9,062 nucleotides of DNA from Bacillota bacterium (GTDB lineage: Bacteria > Bacillota > Clostridia > Christensenellales > Borkfalkiaceae). Shown here piece by piece: positions 1 through 6,030 of this stretch. Under the pieces are notes generated by a model. That model did no database searches. It was not told the origin of the DNA and saw nothing but the letters and a program-made list of their open reading frames with translations. The stretch is taken from the NCBI GenBank assembly GCA_003343765.1, contig QAKO01000014.1:1-9062 (forward strand). The letters run 5' to 3'. Each line of letters starts with the position of its first letter. Position 1 is the first letter of the stretch. The position numbers and the translations under genes are program-made.

Positions 1-51
1 ACCTCCGCCGCGTACCTTCCGATACGTATTACCGAACAGCTTTACCAGCAT
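1..51 (-). CDS. Possible start of an unknown gene, cut by the window edge
   Basis: On the minus strand an ATG at 51 opens a frame that stays open to the left edge and reads MLVKLFGNTYRKVRGGG. A GGGAG ribosome binding site lies at 61-57, five bases before the ATG. The ATG overlaps the stop codon that the SGNH hydrolase would have in its repaired frame (TAA at 44-42), the usual arrangement of a translationally coupled downstream gene. Only 17 codons are visible, so no function can be proposed. It could also be a chance frame. Confidence 0.3.
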   Translation of the reverse strand, partial: MLVKLFGNTYRKVRGGG

Positions 52-664
52 TCTATCTCCCGTAAAACGAGCCTTGCAAGAAGCATGGAACCGATACGGT
101 TCGGATGCACCCCCAGGAGATCGATTGTCCTGCACGGTCTTTCATATATTCGTCGAACACTTTCTGCGTATCCAAAACCTGCCGCCCGTAGCGGTCCGCC
201 ACCCTTTTCATGACCTTTCTGTAAGCATCTGTCATCACGCGCATTTCATCCGACGCGTTCCGCTCCATAAAAAACGGATACATGAATACAAATTGACCGA
301 TGCCCTTCGATTTTTCACAAATCTTTATGAGATTCTCTTCATATTCCTTTTCGGTCGATAAATCATCCGAAAATTCCAGTCCGTCAAAATGCCGCCAGAC
401 ATCGTTGATGCCGATCATGCAAAAAACCACATCCGGTTTGCAATCCATAACATCCGCATCCCAGCGTGCCAACAAGTCGCGCGATTTGTTGCCGCTCACA
501 CCTGCGTTGACTATTCTGTATTCTGCCTGCGGACGAAACGCGATCAGAGCGTCATGCACAAGTTTTACATACCCTTCCCCCAATCTGTCCGGCGTTACTG
601 TTTTCCCCGCGTCCGTCGTTGAATCTCCGGCAAATACGATCACCGATTTATCTTTGATATTCAT
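42..664 (-). pseudogene. SGNH/GDSL-type hydrolase, frameshifted near its C-terminus
   Basis: The first 184 residues are a clear cytoplasmic SGNH-hydrolase (GDSL-like lipase/esterase) domain with no signal peptide. Block I is GDSTTD with nucleophile Ser15, block II is NAGVSGN with Gly55, and block III is GINDVW with Asn87. After Trp184 the frame turns into family-unlike sequence and stops at 53. Moving to the next frame restores the expected block V tail, VHPNRIGSMLLAR, and a stop at 42. The shift lies at 111-112 in a run of five G. The catalytic Asp of DxxH is missing in both frames. Losing four bases from an ancestral tgg-gac-cgg-gtg would give exactly the observed bases. The start at 664 is supported by GGAGGG at 677-672, seven bases away. 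The family hydrolyses small ester or acetyl groups, often on carbohydrates; the substrate is unknown. It may be a true pseudogene or a sequence error. Confidence 0.85.
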
Positions 665-725
665 TCCCTTTCCCTCCGTTTCCGCTTTTGCTTTTTACTT
701 TGCTTTCGGAAGTTTCGACTTTTTT

Positions 726-754
726 ATTATAACACATAAGATCCGTGATTGCAA
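726..754 (-). promoter_or_regulatory. Housekeeping-sigma promoter of the SGNH hydrolase gene
   Basis: On the minus strand TTGCAA (754-749) and a perfect TATAAT (731-726) are separated by 17 bases. The -10 lies about 60 bases before the start codon at 664, and no other gene lies between. Confidence 0.8.
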
Positions 755-810
755 CTTTTACGCAATTTTAAGGGCAAGTATTTTTCATGTCAGAAAACCT
801 GCTTTACGAC

Positions 811-852
811 AAAGAGACGGCGCAACCTATAAAAGGGTTGCGCCGTCTCTTT
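811..852 (-). terminator. Intrinsic terminator after bofA
   Basis: A perfect 17-bp stem (811-827 with 836-852) encloses an 8-base loop. It is G+C-rich in the centre and bounded by AAA/TTT. It lies 36 bases after the bofA stop and upstream of the SGNH promoter, so it insulates the two genes. The T run is short, which weakens the call slightly. The symmetric AAAGAGAC ends would let it work on either strand. Confidence 0.75.
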
Positions 853-887
853 GATTCCCTTTATGAAAACACGTTTTCTTTCCGCGC

Positions 888-1145
888 TTAAATGAAAAAG
901 CTCAGGATCAATACGACGATAACGCCCGGTATACCAAATATACCCGTGATCAACGCCGTCCACCAGTTTACGGGTATGGCAACGCTCGGTATCAGATTCA
1001 GTAAAAAGATCGCACCGATACCGATAGCCGCATTGATCACGAATTTCAGTATCGTCTTGAACCCGAATTTGAATAATTTCAGAACGATCGCCAATACAGC
1101 CACCGCAATGACCGCTACGATAATAAATTGCAGGATTTCGGACAT
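888..1145 (-). CDS. bofA: BofA-family protein (pro-sigma-K processing inhibitor family)
   Basis: This 85-residue protein is nearly all hydrophobic. There are probably two to three membrane segments (about 4-24, 32-52 and 62-84), with a basic stretch LKLFKFGFKTILKF between the first two. The C-terminal part, IPVNWWTALITGIFGIPGVIVVLIL, carries the family signature INxxTALixGixGIPGV. In Bacillus subtilis, BofA sits in the mother-cell membrane around the forespore, where it holds the protease SpoIVFB inactive and so delays activation of sigma-K. Length matches the family (about 85-90 residues). The start at 1145 is fixed by GGAGGT at 1156-1151, five bases upstream. It appears to be a single-gene unit with its own terminator, not beside recR as in Bacillus. 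Some clostridia carry BofA homologues without a confirmed sigma-K checkpoint, so the family call is firmer than the role. Confidence 0.9.
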   Translation of the reverse strand: MSEILQFIIVAVIAVAVLAIVLKLFKFGFKTILKFVINAAIGIGAIFLLNLIPSVAIPVNWWTALITGIFGIPGVIVVLILSFFI

Positions 1146-1164
1146 ACTCTACCTCCGTTTTTCC

Positions 1165-1194
1165 ATAGTATGCCCTTCCGACGGCGATTTATTC
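1165..1194 (-). promoter_or_regulatory. Possible sigma-E/sigma-K-type sporulation promoter of bofA
   Basis: On the minus strand GAATAAAT (1194-1187), 14 bases and CATACTAT (1172-1165) resemble the sigma-E pattern, an ATA-containing -35 followed by CATACAnT. The -10 lies 19 bases before the bofA start. B. subtilis bofA belongs to the sigma-E regulon, which agrees with the pattern. No good housekeeping promoter was seen here. Confidence 0.45.
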
Positions 1195-1217
1195 GGCAGC
1201 ACTCTGTTCTCAGACTT

Positions 1218-1289
1218 TCAAATTGCCGTCTTTGTCGCAATGGAGATCTTCTTTTGCTGACAAAGATCTTTTCGTCTTGCCTGTTTCAT
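1218..1289 (-). other. Doubtful tiny or frameshifted ORF upstream of bofA
   Basis: On the minus strand an ATG at 1289 with a good AAAGGTG site (1302-1296, six bases away) opens a 23-codon frame starting MKQARRKDL. A neighbouring frame without a start codon, open from 1320 to 1210, ends in the more protein-like SAKEDLHCDKDGNLKV. Together they could be one small gene broken by a frameshift, or chance. A perfect 7-bp inverted repeat (AGATCTT 1244-1250, AAGATCT 1263-1269) lies inside. No family is recognised. Confidence 0.2.
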
Positions 1290-1328
1290 CCGTGACACCT
1301 TTAACTGTTTTGCTTATTTTTCAAAAAC

Positions 1329-1376
1329 AAGCAAAGGCACAGCCCGCAAAAGTATTTGCGGGCTGTGCCTTTGCTT
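1329..1376 (-). terminator. Second tandem terminator of the rex-adhE-kinase unit
   Basis: A perfect 22-bp stem (1329-1350 with 1355-1376) has a 4-base loop and a G+C-rich core. On the minus strand it is followed by GTTTTTG. It lies 12 bases beyond the first terminator and acts as a backup. Confidence 0.75.
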
Positions 1377-1387
1377 CTCACAGTAAA

Positions 1388-1420
1388 AAAGGGTGCGAAG
1401 GCAAACCCTTCGCACCCTTT
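1388..1420 (-). terminator. First terminator of the rex-adhE-kinase unit
   Basis: A 13-bp perfect stem (1388-1400 with 1408-1420) has a 7-base loop. On the minus strand the descending arm runs into a run of six T. It begins 12 bases after the kinase stop codon. Confidence 0.88.
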
Positions 1421-1432
1421 GAATGTCGGGAA

Positions 1433-2179
1433 TTATTCGTAATCGACGACATTTACCCACTTTTCAAGGAAAGCCTGTTCTTCGGGTACAGCCTTCGTCG
1501 TCTGGCTCGCCGCCACGATCGGTAAAGCCTTCTGTACCAACTGTTTCGCAATGCCCGTTTTTTCACAGAAAAGTTTCAGGTATTCTTCCGCCTGTTCGTC
1601 TTTTCCTTCCAGCTTGAACAGAAGATAGGTGCGGGCCGCATCACAACGCGCGTTGCCCTGCGTAGCGTGCGCCCAGTCAATGATAAACTTTCTTCCGTCA
1701 GGGCTGACAATAATATTTGCAGGGTTGAAATCCCCGTGACAAAGTTTGTCATGCGCAGGCAGAGAATCCAACAGAATATGCAGATCATACCGCGTCGTTT
1801 TGTCAAACTTCGTGGAAGAAATCTTCCTGTGCATTTTGTCCTTCAGCTTCGTCAGAAGCGGCACTTTCTGATTGAGCACTTCAACCTGCAGATCCACAAA
1901 TTCTTCCAGATATTCCGCCATTTTATCCGGATTCTCATCCATCAGCTGCTGCATCGTCTTGCCTTCCACGTAATCCAGAATGATCGCCCATTCCCCGTTC
2001 ACTTTGGTCACTTCATGAACAGCCGGCACATTCAAAGATGTTCCCTCTTCTACCCGCGCCGTGTTCAGCGCTTCATTCAGAACATCCGACTTCGGATATT
2101 CGTCGTTGAACAGCTTTACAAGAGTCTTGCCTTCCCGATAAATCGTCTTTTTATTCGTTTTCTGAATAATTTCTGCCAT
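1433..2179 (-). CDS. Aminoglycoside phosphotransferase-like small-molecule kinase
   Basis: This 248-residue protein has the APH/choline-kinase fold. The N-lobe has Lys22 (LVKLF) and Glu36 as the likely ATP-anchoring pair. The hinge is near IILDYVEG (66-73). The catalytic loop is HGDFNPANI with Asp150 and Asn155, and the metal-binding Asp168 is in IIDWAHA. These match the phosphotransferase enzyme family, which phosphorylates hydroxyls of small molecules; the substrate here cannot be read from sequence. The start at 2179 is clear: TAAGGAGGGG at 2196-2187, seven bases upstream, includes the TAA of adhE, so translation is coupled to adhE. That linkage, and not any resistance gene cluster, suggests a metabolic kinase. 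A resistance role is unlikely but not excluded. Two strong terminators follow, making it the last gene of the unit. Confidence 0.85.
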   Translation of the reverse strand: MAEIIQKTNKKTIYREGKTLVKLFNDEYPKSDVLNEALNTARVEEGTSLNVPAVHEVTKVNGEWAIILDYVEGKTMQQLMDENPDKMAEYLEEFVDLQVEVLNQKVPLLTKLKDKMHRKISSTKFDKTTRYDLHILLDSLPAHDKLCHGDFNPANIIVSPDGRKFIIDWAHATQGNARCDAARTYLLFKLEGKDEQAEEYLKLFCEKTGIAKQLVQKALPIVAASQTTKAVPEEQAFLEKWVNVVDYE

Positions 2180-2193
2180 CTTTCTTCCCCTCC

Positions 2194-4794
2194 TTATTTA
2201 CCGTAATAAGATTTAAGATACATCTCTTTGATTTCCGAAATGAGCGGATAACGAGGATTCGCTCCCGTGCACTGGTCATCAAATGCCTGTTCACACATTT
2301 CGTCCAAACGATCCAGGAAGTTTTTCTCATCCACACCGTAATCTTTGATCGTCTTTCTGATCCCGACCTTCGCTTTCAATTCTTCGATCGCCTTGATCAG
2401 GTTCTTTACCTTCGCATCGTCGTCCTTTCCGCCAAGCCCGAGGAAATCCGCAATTTCCGCATAGCGCGCCTTCGCATGAGGATATGCATACTGCGGGAAT
2501 GTACCCATCTTCGTCGGCACTTCCGCACTGTTAAAGCGGATCACTTCACTGATCATGAGTGCGTTCGCTACCCCGTGCGGCAAATGATGGAATGCACCCA
2601 GTTTGTGCGCCATCGAATGGCAGACCCCCAGGAACGCATTCGCAAACGCAATACCGGCCATCGTCGACGCATCCGCCATCTTTTCACGCGCAACCGGATC
2701 GTTCGCCCCGTTCTCATATGCGCGCGGCAGATATTCAAATATAAGTTTCATCGCAACCAACGCCTGACCATCCGTATAAGGCGTCGCCATGATGGACGCA
2801 TATGCTTCCAGTGCATGCGTCAGCGCATCTATTCCCGATGCACTCGTCAATCCTTTCGGCATATTCATCATAAAGTCTGCGTCGATGATCGCCATCTTCG
2901 GAAGCAGTTCATAATCCGCCAAAGGATATTTGATGCCCGTCTTTTCATCCGTGATAACCGCAAACGGCGTTACTTCCGAACCCGTTCCTGCCGACGTAGG
3001 CACCGCTATAAAATATGCCTTTTCTCCCATCTTCGGGAATGTGTAAATTCTCTTGCGGATGTCCATGAATCGCATCGCCATATCCATGAAATCCACTTCC
3101 GGATGTTCGTACAAAACCCACATGATCTTGCCTGCATCCATCGCAGATCCGCCGCCCAATGCTATGATCACATCCGGCTCGAATTCCGACATCAGCTTCG
3201 CGCCTGCTTTCGCACATGCAAGATTCGGATCCGGTGCTACATCGTAAAAACAGGTATAACGGATCCCCATTTCATCCAATTTATCCGTAATCGGCTTGAT
3301 ATAATTGTTCTTGTAAAGGAATTCGTCCGTCACTATGAACGCCTTCTTCTTGCCCATTACATTCTTCAGTTCGTCCAACGCAACAGGCAGGCATCCCTTC
3401 TTATGATAAACTTTTTCAGGAAGTCTCAGCCACAGCATATTTTCTCTCCTCTCCGCTAAGGTCTTGATATTCAACAAATGCTTCACTCCTACGTTCTCCG
3501 ATACCGAGTTTCCGCCCCACGATCCGCATCCGAGCGTAAGCGAAGGCATCAGCTTGAAGTTGTAAATATCTCCGATCGCTCCCTGCGAAGACGGCATGTT
3601 GATCAGCATACGGCATGTCTTCATCGCTTCCTGCCATTTCGCAATCTTGGCCTTCTCCGTAAGCTGGTTTATATACAAAGACGAGGTATGTCCGTAGCCG
3701 CCGTCCGCAATCAGCCTCTCTGCCTTTGCAACCGCTTCATCAAAATCTTTCGCTCTATACAATGCAAGCACCGGCGACAGCTTTTCATGCGCAAAAGCTT
3801 CTTCCAGTTCCACACTCTCCACTTCACCGATCAAAATCTTCGCCGTCGGCTCTACTTTGAATCCGCAGATCTCCGCGATCTTCGGTGCACTCTGCCCTAC
3901 GATCTTAGCATTCAGCGCACCGTTAATAATCATCGTATTGCGGACTTTATCTTTCTCCTCATCCGTCAGAATATGGCATCCGCGCTTGATAAATTCCGCT
4001 TTCACCGCATCATAAACAGCATCTTCCGCAATCACCGATTGCTCCGATGCACAAATAAGACCATTGTCAAACGTCTTCGAATGAATAATCGAATTGACCG
4101 CTACCGTAATATCCGCCGTTTCATCAATAATGGCAGGCGTATTTCCCGCACCTACGCCGAGAGCCGGTTTGCCAGAACTATACGCACTGCGCACCATGCC
4201 GGGGCCGCCCGTCGCAAGGATAATGTCCGCCGTTTTCATCAAAGTCGTGGTCATATCCAGTGACGGCACGTCGATCCAGCCGATAATCCCTTCCGGAGCA
4301 CCCGCTTTAACCGCAGCGTCCAGCACGACTTTCGCCGCCGCAATCGTACAATTCTTCGCTCTCGGATGCGGCGAAATTATAATACCGTTGCGCGTTTTTA
4401 AGCAAATCAATGTCTTGAATATCGCCGTGGATGTCGGATTCGTCGTCGGAATAACCGCAGCAACAACTCCGATAGGCTCCGCAATCTTCTTCGTCCCGAA
4501 TGCCGCGTCTTCTTCAATCACGCCAACCGTCTTGGTATTTTTATAAGTATTGTAGATATACTCTGCCGCATAATGATTTTTGATAACCTTGTCTTCTACA
4601 ATACCCATGCCCGTTTCCGCTACCGCCATCTTCGCAAGCGGAATACGCTGGTTGTTCGCCGCAAGCGCCGCCGCCGCAAAAATTTTGTCAACCTGCTCCT
4701 GCGAGTACGTCGCAAAAATTTCCTGAGCTTTCCTGACCTGCGCGATCTTCTCCATCAAAGCATCGACTGTGTCAACGATTTTTTCGTTCTCCAT
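2194..4794 (-). CDS. adhE: Bifunctional acetaldehyde-CoA/alcohol dehydrogenase AdhE
   Basis: AdhE converts acetyl-CoA to acetaldehyde and then ethanol, using two NADH and regenerating NAD+ in fermentation. The 866-residue length is typical. Residues 1 to about 440 are the CoA-acylating aldehyde dehydrogenase, with GVGAGNTPAIID near 213-224 and catalytic Cys248 in NGLICAS. Residues from about 452 to 866 are the iron-containing alcohol dehydrogenase, with the nucleotide-binding GGGSAMDAGK (547-556). The metal ligands Asp656, His660, His726 and His740 each sit three residues after those of E. coli AdhE (653, 657, 723, 737). No key residue is missing. The family forms spirosome filaments in the cytoplasm. 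The start at 4794 is supported by AAGGAG at 4807-4802, seven bases upstream. It lies 18 bases after rex, so it is co-transcribed and presumably controlled by Rex. Confidence 0.97.
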   Translation of the reverse strand: MENEKIVDTVDALMEKIAQVRKAQEIFATYSQEQVDKIFAAAALAANNQRIPLAKMAVAETGMGIVEDKVIKNHYAAEYIYNTYKNTKTVGVIEEDAAFGTKKIAEPIGVVAAVIPTTNPTSTAIFKTLICLKTRNGIIISPHPRAKNCTIAAAKVVLDAAVKAGAPEGIIGWIDVPSLDMTTTLMKTADIILATGGPGMVRSAYSSGKPALGVGAGNTPAIIDETADITVAVNSIIHSKTFDNGLICASEQSVIAEDAVYDAVKAEFIKRGCHILTDEEKDKVRNTMIINGALNAKIVGQSAPKIAEICGFKVEPTAKILIGEVESVELEEAFAHEKLSPVLALYRAKDFDEAVAKAERLIADGGYGHTSSLYINQLTEKAKIAKWQEAMKTCRMLINMPSSQGAIGDIYNFKLMPSLTLGCGSWGGNSVSENVGVKHLLNIKTLAERRENMLWLRLPEKVYHKKGCLPVALDELKNVMGKKKAFIVTDEFLYKNNYIKPITDKLDEMGIRYTCFYDVAPDPNLACAKAGAKLMSEFEPDVIIALGGGSAMDAGKIMWVLYEHPEVDFMDMAMRFMDIRKRIYTFPKMGEKAYFIAVPTSAGTGSEVTPFAVITDEKTGIKYPLADYELLPKMAIIDADFMMNMPKGLTSASGIDALTHALEAYASIMATPYTDGQALVAMKLIFEYLPRAYENGANDPVAREKMADASTMAGIAFANAFLGVCHSMAHKLGAFHHLPHGVANALMISEVIRFNSAEVPTKMGTFPQYAYPHAKARYAEIADFLGLGGKDDDAKVKNLIKAIEELKAKVGIRKTIKDYGVDEKNFLDRLDEMCEQAFDDQCTGANPRYPLISEIKEMYLKSYYGK

Positions 4795-4812
4795 TTGACC
4801 TCTCCTTGCAAA

Positions 4813-5451
4813 TTATTTTTCATTGTTTAAAATTTCCGCGAGACGCATGGACAATATCGCAAGCGATGCCGCCATGTCCTCGTTTTTAACCGCTATATTC
4901 GTCGGAAGATTCAGATTCGCCGGCGCAAAATTCCAGATCGCCCTTACGCCGCCTCCGATCAATTCATCCGCAACCTGCTGCGCCGCTCCCTGCGGTACCG
5001 CTATGATCCCGATCTTGACATTCATCCTCCGTACAAGCCTCGCTATATCCGCCGCATCATATACCTGAACACCGCCAAACTTTTTGCCGATCAGCTCAGG
5101 CGAAGAATCAAACGCCGCCACAATATTCAAACCATAGTTTTTGAATCCGCCATACCCGACCAACGCCCGGCCAAGTCCGCCCGCGCCGACAATCACCGCG
5201 TCCGTAACATTATCATACCCTAAAAACCGATTAATGTCCGCTATCAGATCCGAAATCTCAAACCCAAGCTTCGGTTTCCCGGCCACAGAACTGATCACCG
5301 CAAGGTCTTTCCGAACCTGAACGGCATTCAGATTCAGCTCTTCCGCTATCGCCGTCGACGAAATCGTCCGCTCCCCTGCTTTCTCCTTCTCTTTCAGAAA
5401 TCGAAGATATGCAGGCATCCGCCCGATCGTTGCCTTGGATATGTTTATCAT
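4813..5451 (-). CDS. rex: Redox-sensing transcriptional repressor Rex
   Basis: Rex binds DNA when NADH is low and lets go when NADH rises, which switches on fermentation genes. From the chosen start the protein has 212 residues, the usual family length. An N-terminal winged helix (about 1-70) contains the recognition segment QVRKDL followed by GKPKLGF. A Rossmann domain follows, with GAGGLG at 89-94 and the acidic residue of AAFDSS (Asp115), which favours NAD(H) over NADP(H). The C-terminal helix (MAASLAILSMRLAEIL) is the domain-swapped dimer element. The frame is open back to an ATG at 5490, with another at 5469. ATG 5451 was chosen because MINISKATIGRMP aligns with known Rex N-termini, but no site upstream of any of the three has a strong ribosome binding sequence. 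It is first in the rex-adhE-kinase unit, with two palindromes in its promoter region, so it is probably autoregulated. Confidence 0.95.
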   Translation of the reverse strand: MINISKATIGRMPAYLRFLKEKEKAGERTISSTAIAEELNLNAVQVRKDLAVISSVAGKPKLGFEISDLIADINRFLGYDNVTDAVIVGAGGLGRALVGYGGFKNYGLNIVAAFDSSPELIGKKFGGVQVYDAADIARLVRRMNVKIGIIAVPQGAAQQVADELIGGGVRAIWNFAPANLNLPTNIAVKNEDMAASLAILSMRLAEILNNEK

Positions 5452-5495
5452 CTCTCTATTGTTCCCCATATGACCTGTTCCGATACACATTTATA

Positions 5496-5513
5496 TCGAT
5501 AAAAATTTATTGA
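5496..5513. promoter_or_regulatory. Probable second Rex operator (proximal)
   Basis: The 18-mer TCGATAAAAATTTATTGA is a near-perfect dyad with one mismatched pair. It has the size of the Rex operator (TTGTTAA-N4-TTAACAA in clostridia). It begins 28 bp from the matching start of the distal palindrome, so the two form a repeated operator pair. It is more diverged from the consensus than the distal site and overlaps the expected 5' leader of rex. Confidence 0.5.
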
Positions 5514-5523
5514 TATTTTTTTA

Positions 5524-5541
5524 TCGATAAAAGTTTATCAA
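5524..5541. promoter_or_regulatory. Probable Rex operator overlapping the rex promoter
   Basis: The 18-mer TCGATAAAAGTTTATCAA has the 7-4-7 geometry of Rex sites. The right half TTATCAA matches TTAACAA at six of seven positions, and the left half TCGATAA matches TTGTTAA at five. It completely covers the predicted -10 hexamer (5537-5532), so a bound repressor would block RNA polymerase. This fits direct autoregulation of rex and control of adhE. Confidence 0.65.
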
Positions 5542-5560
5542 ATAATTTTAAAGATGTCAA
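5532..5560 (-). promoter_or_regulatory. Promoter of the rex-adhE-kinase unit
   Basis: On the minus strand a perfect TTGACA (5560-5555), 17 bases and TAAACT (5537-5532, four of six matches to TATAAT) form a housekeeping promoter. The -10 lies about 80 bases before the chosen rex start. No other promoter of this quality was seen in the unit. Confidence 0.65.
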
Positions 5561-5730
5561 ACGCTGCAATCAAAAAATTCAAATACCCGAAAAATTATGA
5601 AACATAACGAACTTTGTGAAATTTTTTCATGTGTATTTACAGAAAAGTATGTACATAATCAAAATTTTGAAAAGCCTGCTTACGCGTAAAAAATTAACAT
5701 AAAAAAATTCAAAAACAGCCCATAAAATGC

Positions 5731-5759
5731 TTGATTTTAGAAAAAAAATCTGATAAAAT
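5731..5759 (+). promoter_or_regulatory. Promoter of tRNA-Gln
   Basis: TTGATT (5731-5736), 17 bases and TAAAAT (5754-5759) lie 18 bases before the mature tRNA 5' end, a normal distance for a tRNA transcript with a short leader. The promoter is divergent from rex. The stretch 5561-5730 between them is strongly A+T-rich. In it only a perfect TATGTACATA palindrome (5648-5657) and a lone TTGTGAA half-site (5614-5620) were seen. Confidence 0.65.
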
Positions 5760-5777
5760 ATGCAAGTACTTTGAAAT

Positions 5778-5852
5778 TGGGGTGTCGCCAAGCGGTAAGG
5801 CAACGGACTCTGACTCCGTCATTCGTTGGTTCGAATCCAGCTACCCCAGCCA
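5778..5852 (+). tRNA. tRNA-Gln (anticodon CTG)
   Basis: A full cloverleaf can be drawn. The acceptor stem TGGGGTG pairs with TACCCCA, with one G-T pair at its end. The D arm is around GCCAAGCGGTAAGGC. The anticodon stem ACGGA/TCCGT holds loop CTCTGAC, so the anticodon is CTG, which reads CAG. The T arm contains GGTTCGAATCC. A G discriminator is followed by an encoded CCA. The gene is intact even though an integrase gene begins its element directly downstream, as expected when an integrating element rebuilds the tRNA 3' end. Confidence 0.97.
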
Positions 5853-5854
5853 TT

Positions 5855-5913
5855 AGACGCTATATATTGTGGTTTTCAGAGAAAGAAACACAAAATATGG
5901 CGTCTTTCTTTTT
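5855..5913 (+). terminator. Terminator of tRNA-Gln
   Basis: A 17-bp stem (5855-5871 with 5889-5905) has one mismatch and one G-T pair, and a 17-base loop. It is followed by a T-rich stretch. It begins two bases after the encoded CCA. Confidence 0.75.
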
Positions 5914-5938
5914 GCTTTTTGCTTAGATTTCCACAATT

Positions 5939-5962
5939 TGTGGGGTAAAATGTGGGGTAAAT
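5939..5962. repeat. Two tandem 12-bp repeats, candidate integrase or accessory binding sites
   Basis: TGTGGGGTAAAA (5939-5950) is directly followed by TGTGGGGTAAAT (5951-5962). A short inverted repeat CCACAA-T-TTGTGG (5931-5943) overlaps the first copy. Arm-type sites of tyrosine integrases are usually 10-12-bp direct repeats close to the crossover site, which fits here. The TGGGGTA core is also the complement of the tRNA acceptor strand TACCCCA. The function is inferred. Confidence 0.5.
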
Positions 5963-5970
5963 CCGCAGAA

Positions 5971-6000
5971 AAGAAACCGCTTTGACGCGGCTTCTTTTTG
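5971..6000. terminator. Bidirectional terminator after the integrase gene
   Basis: A 10-bp stem (5971-5980 with 5987-5996) has one mismatch and a 6-base loop. It has TTCTTTTTG after it on the plus strand and TTTCTTTTC on the minus strand. It lies 35 bases past the integrase stop codon and also backs up the tRNA terminator. Confidence 0.65.
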
Positions 6001-6030
6001 TTTTACGGCTTTCCGTTTCTCGGCGGCTGT

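Noticed and set aside
300..854. 184-codon plus-strand frame opposite the hydrolase
   Set aside because: Antisense shadow; its end crosses a transcription terminator stem.
1433..2179. Aminoglycoside resistance gene
   Set aside because: The fold fits, but the gene is coupled to adhE in a core metabolic unit with no resistance context; substrate left open.
2476..3459. Long plus-strand frame (327 codons) opposite adhE, and similar frames opposite rex, the kinase, the integrase and the regulator
   Set aside because: His/Arg-rich antisense shadows of well-supported genes, without ribosome binding sites.
5614..5631. TTGTGAA-containing sequence as a third Rex operator
   Set aside because: Only the left half fits; the right half does not match at the required spacing, and it lies upstream of the -35.
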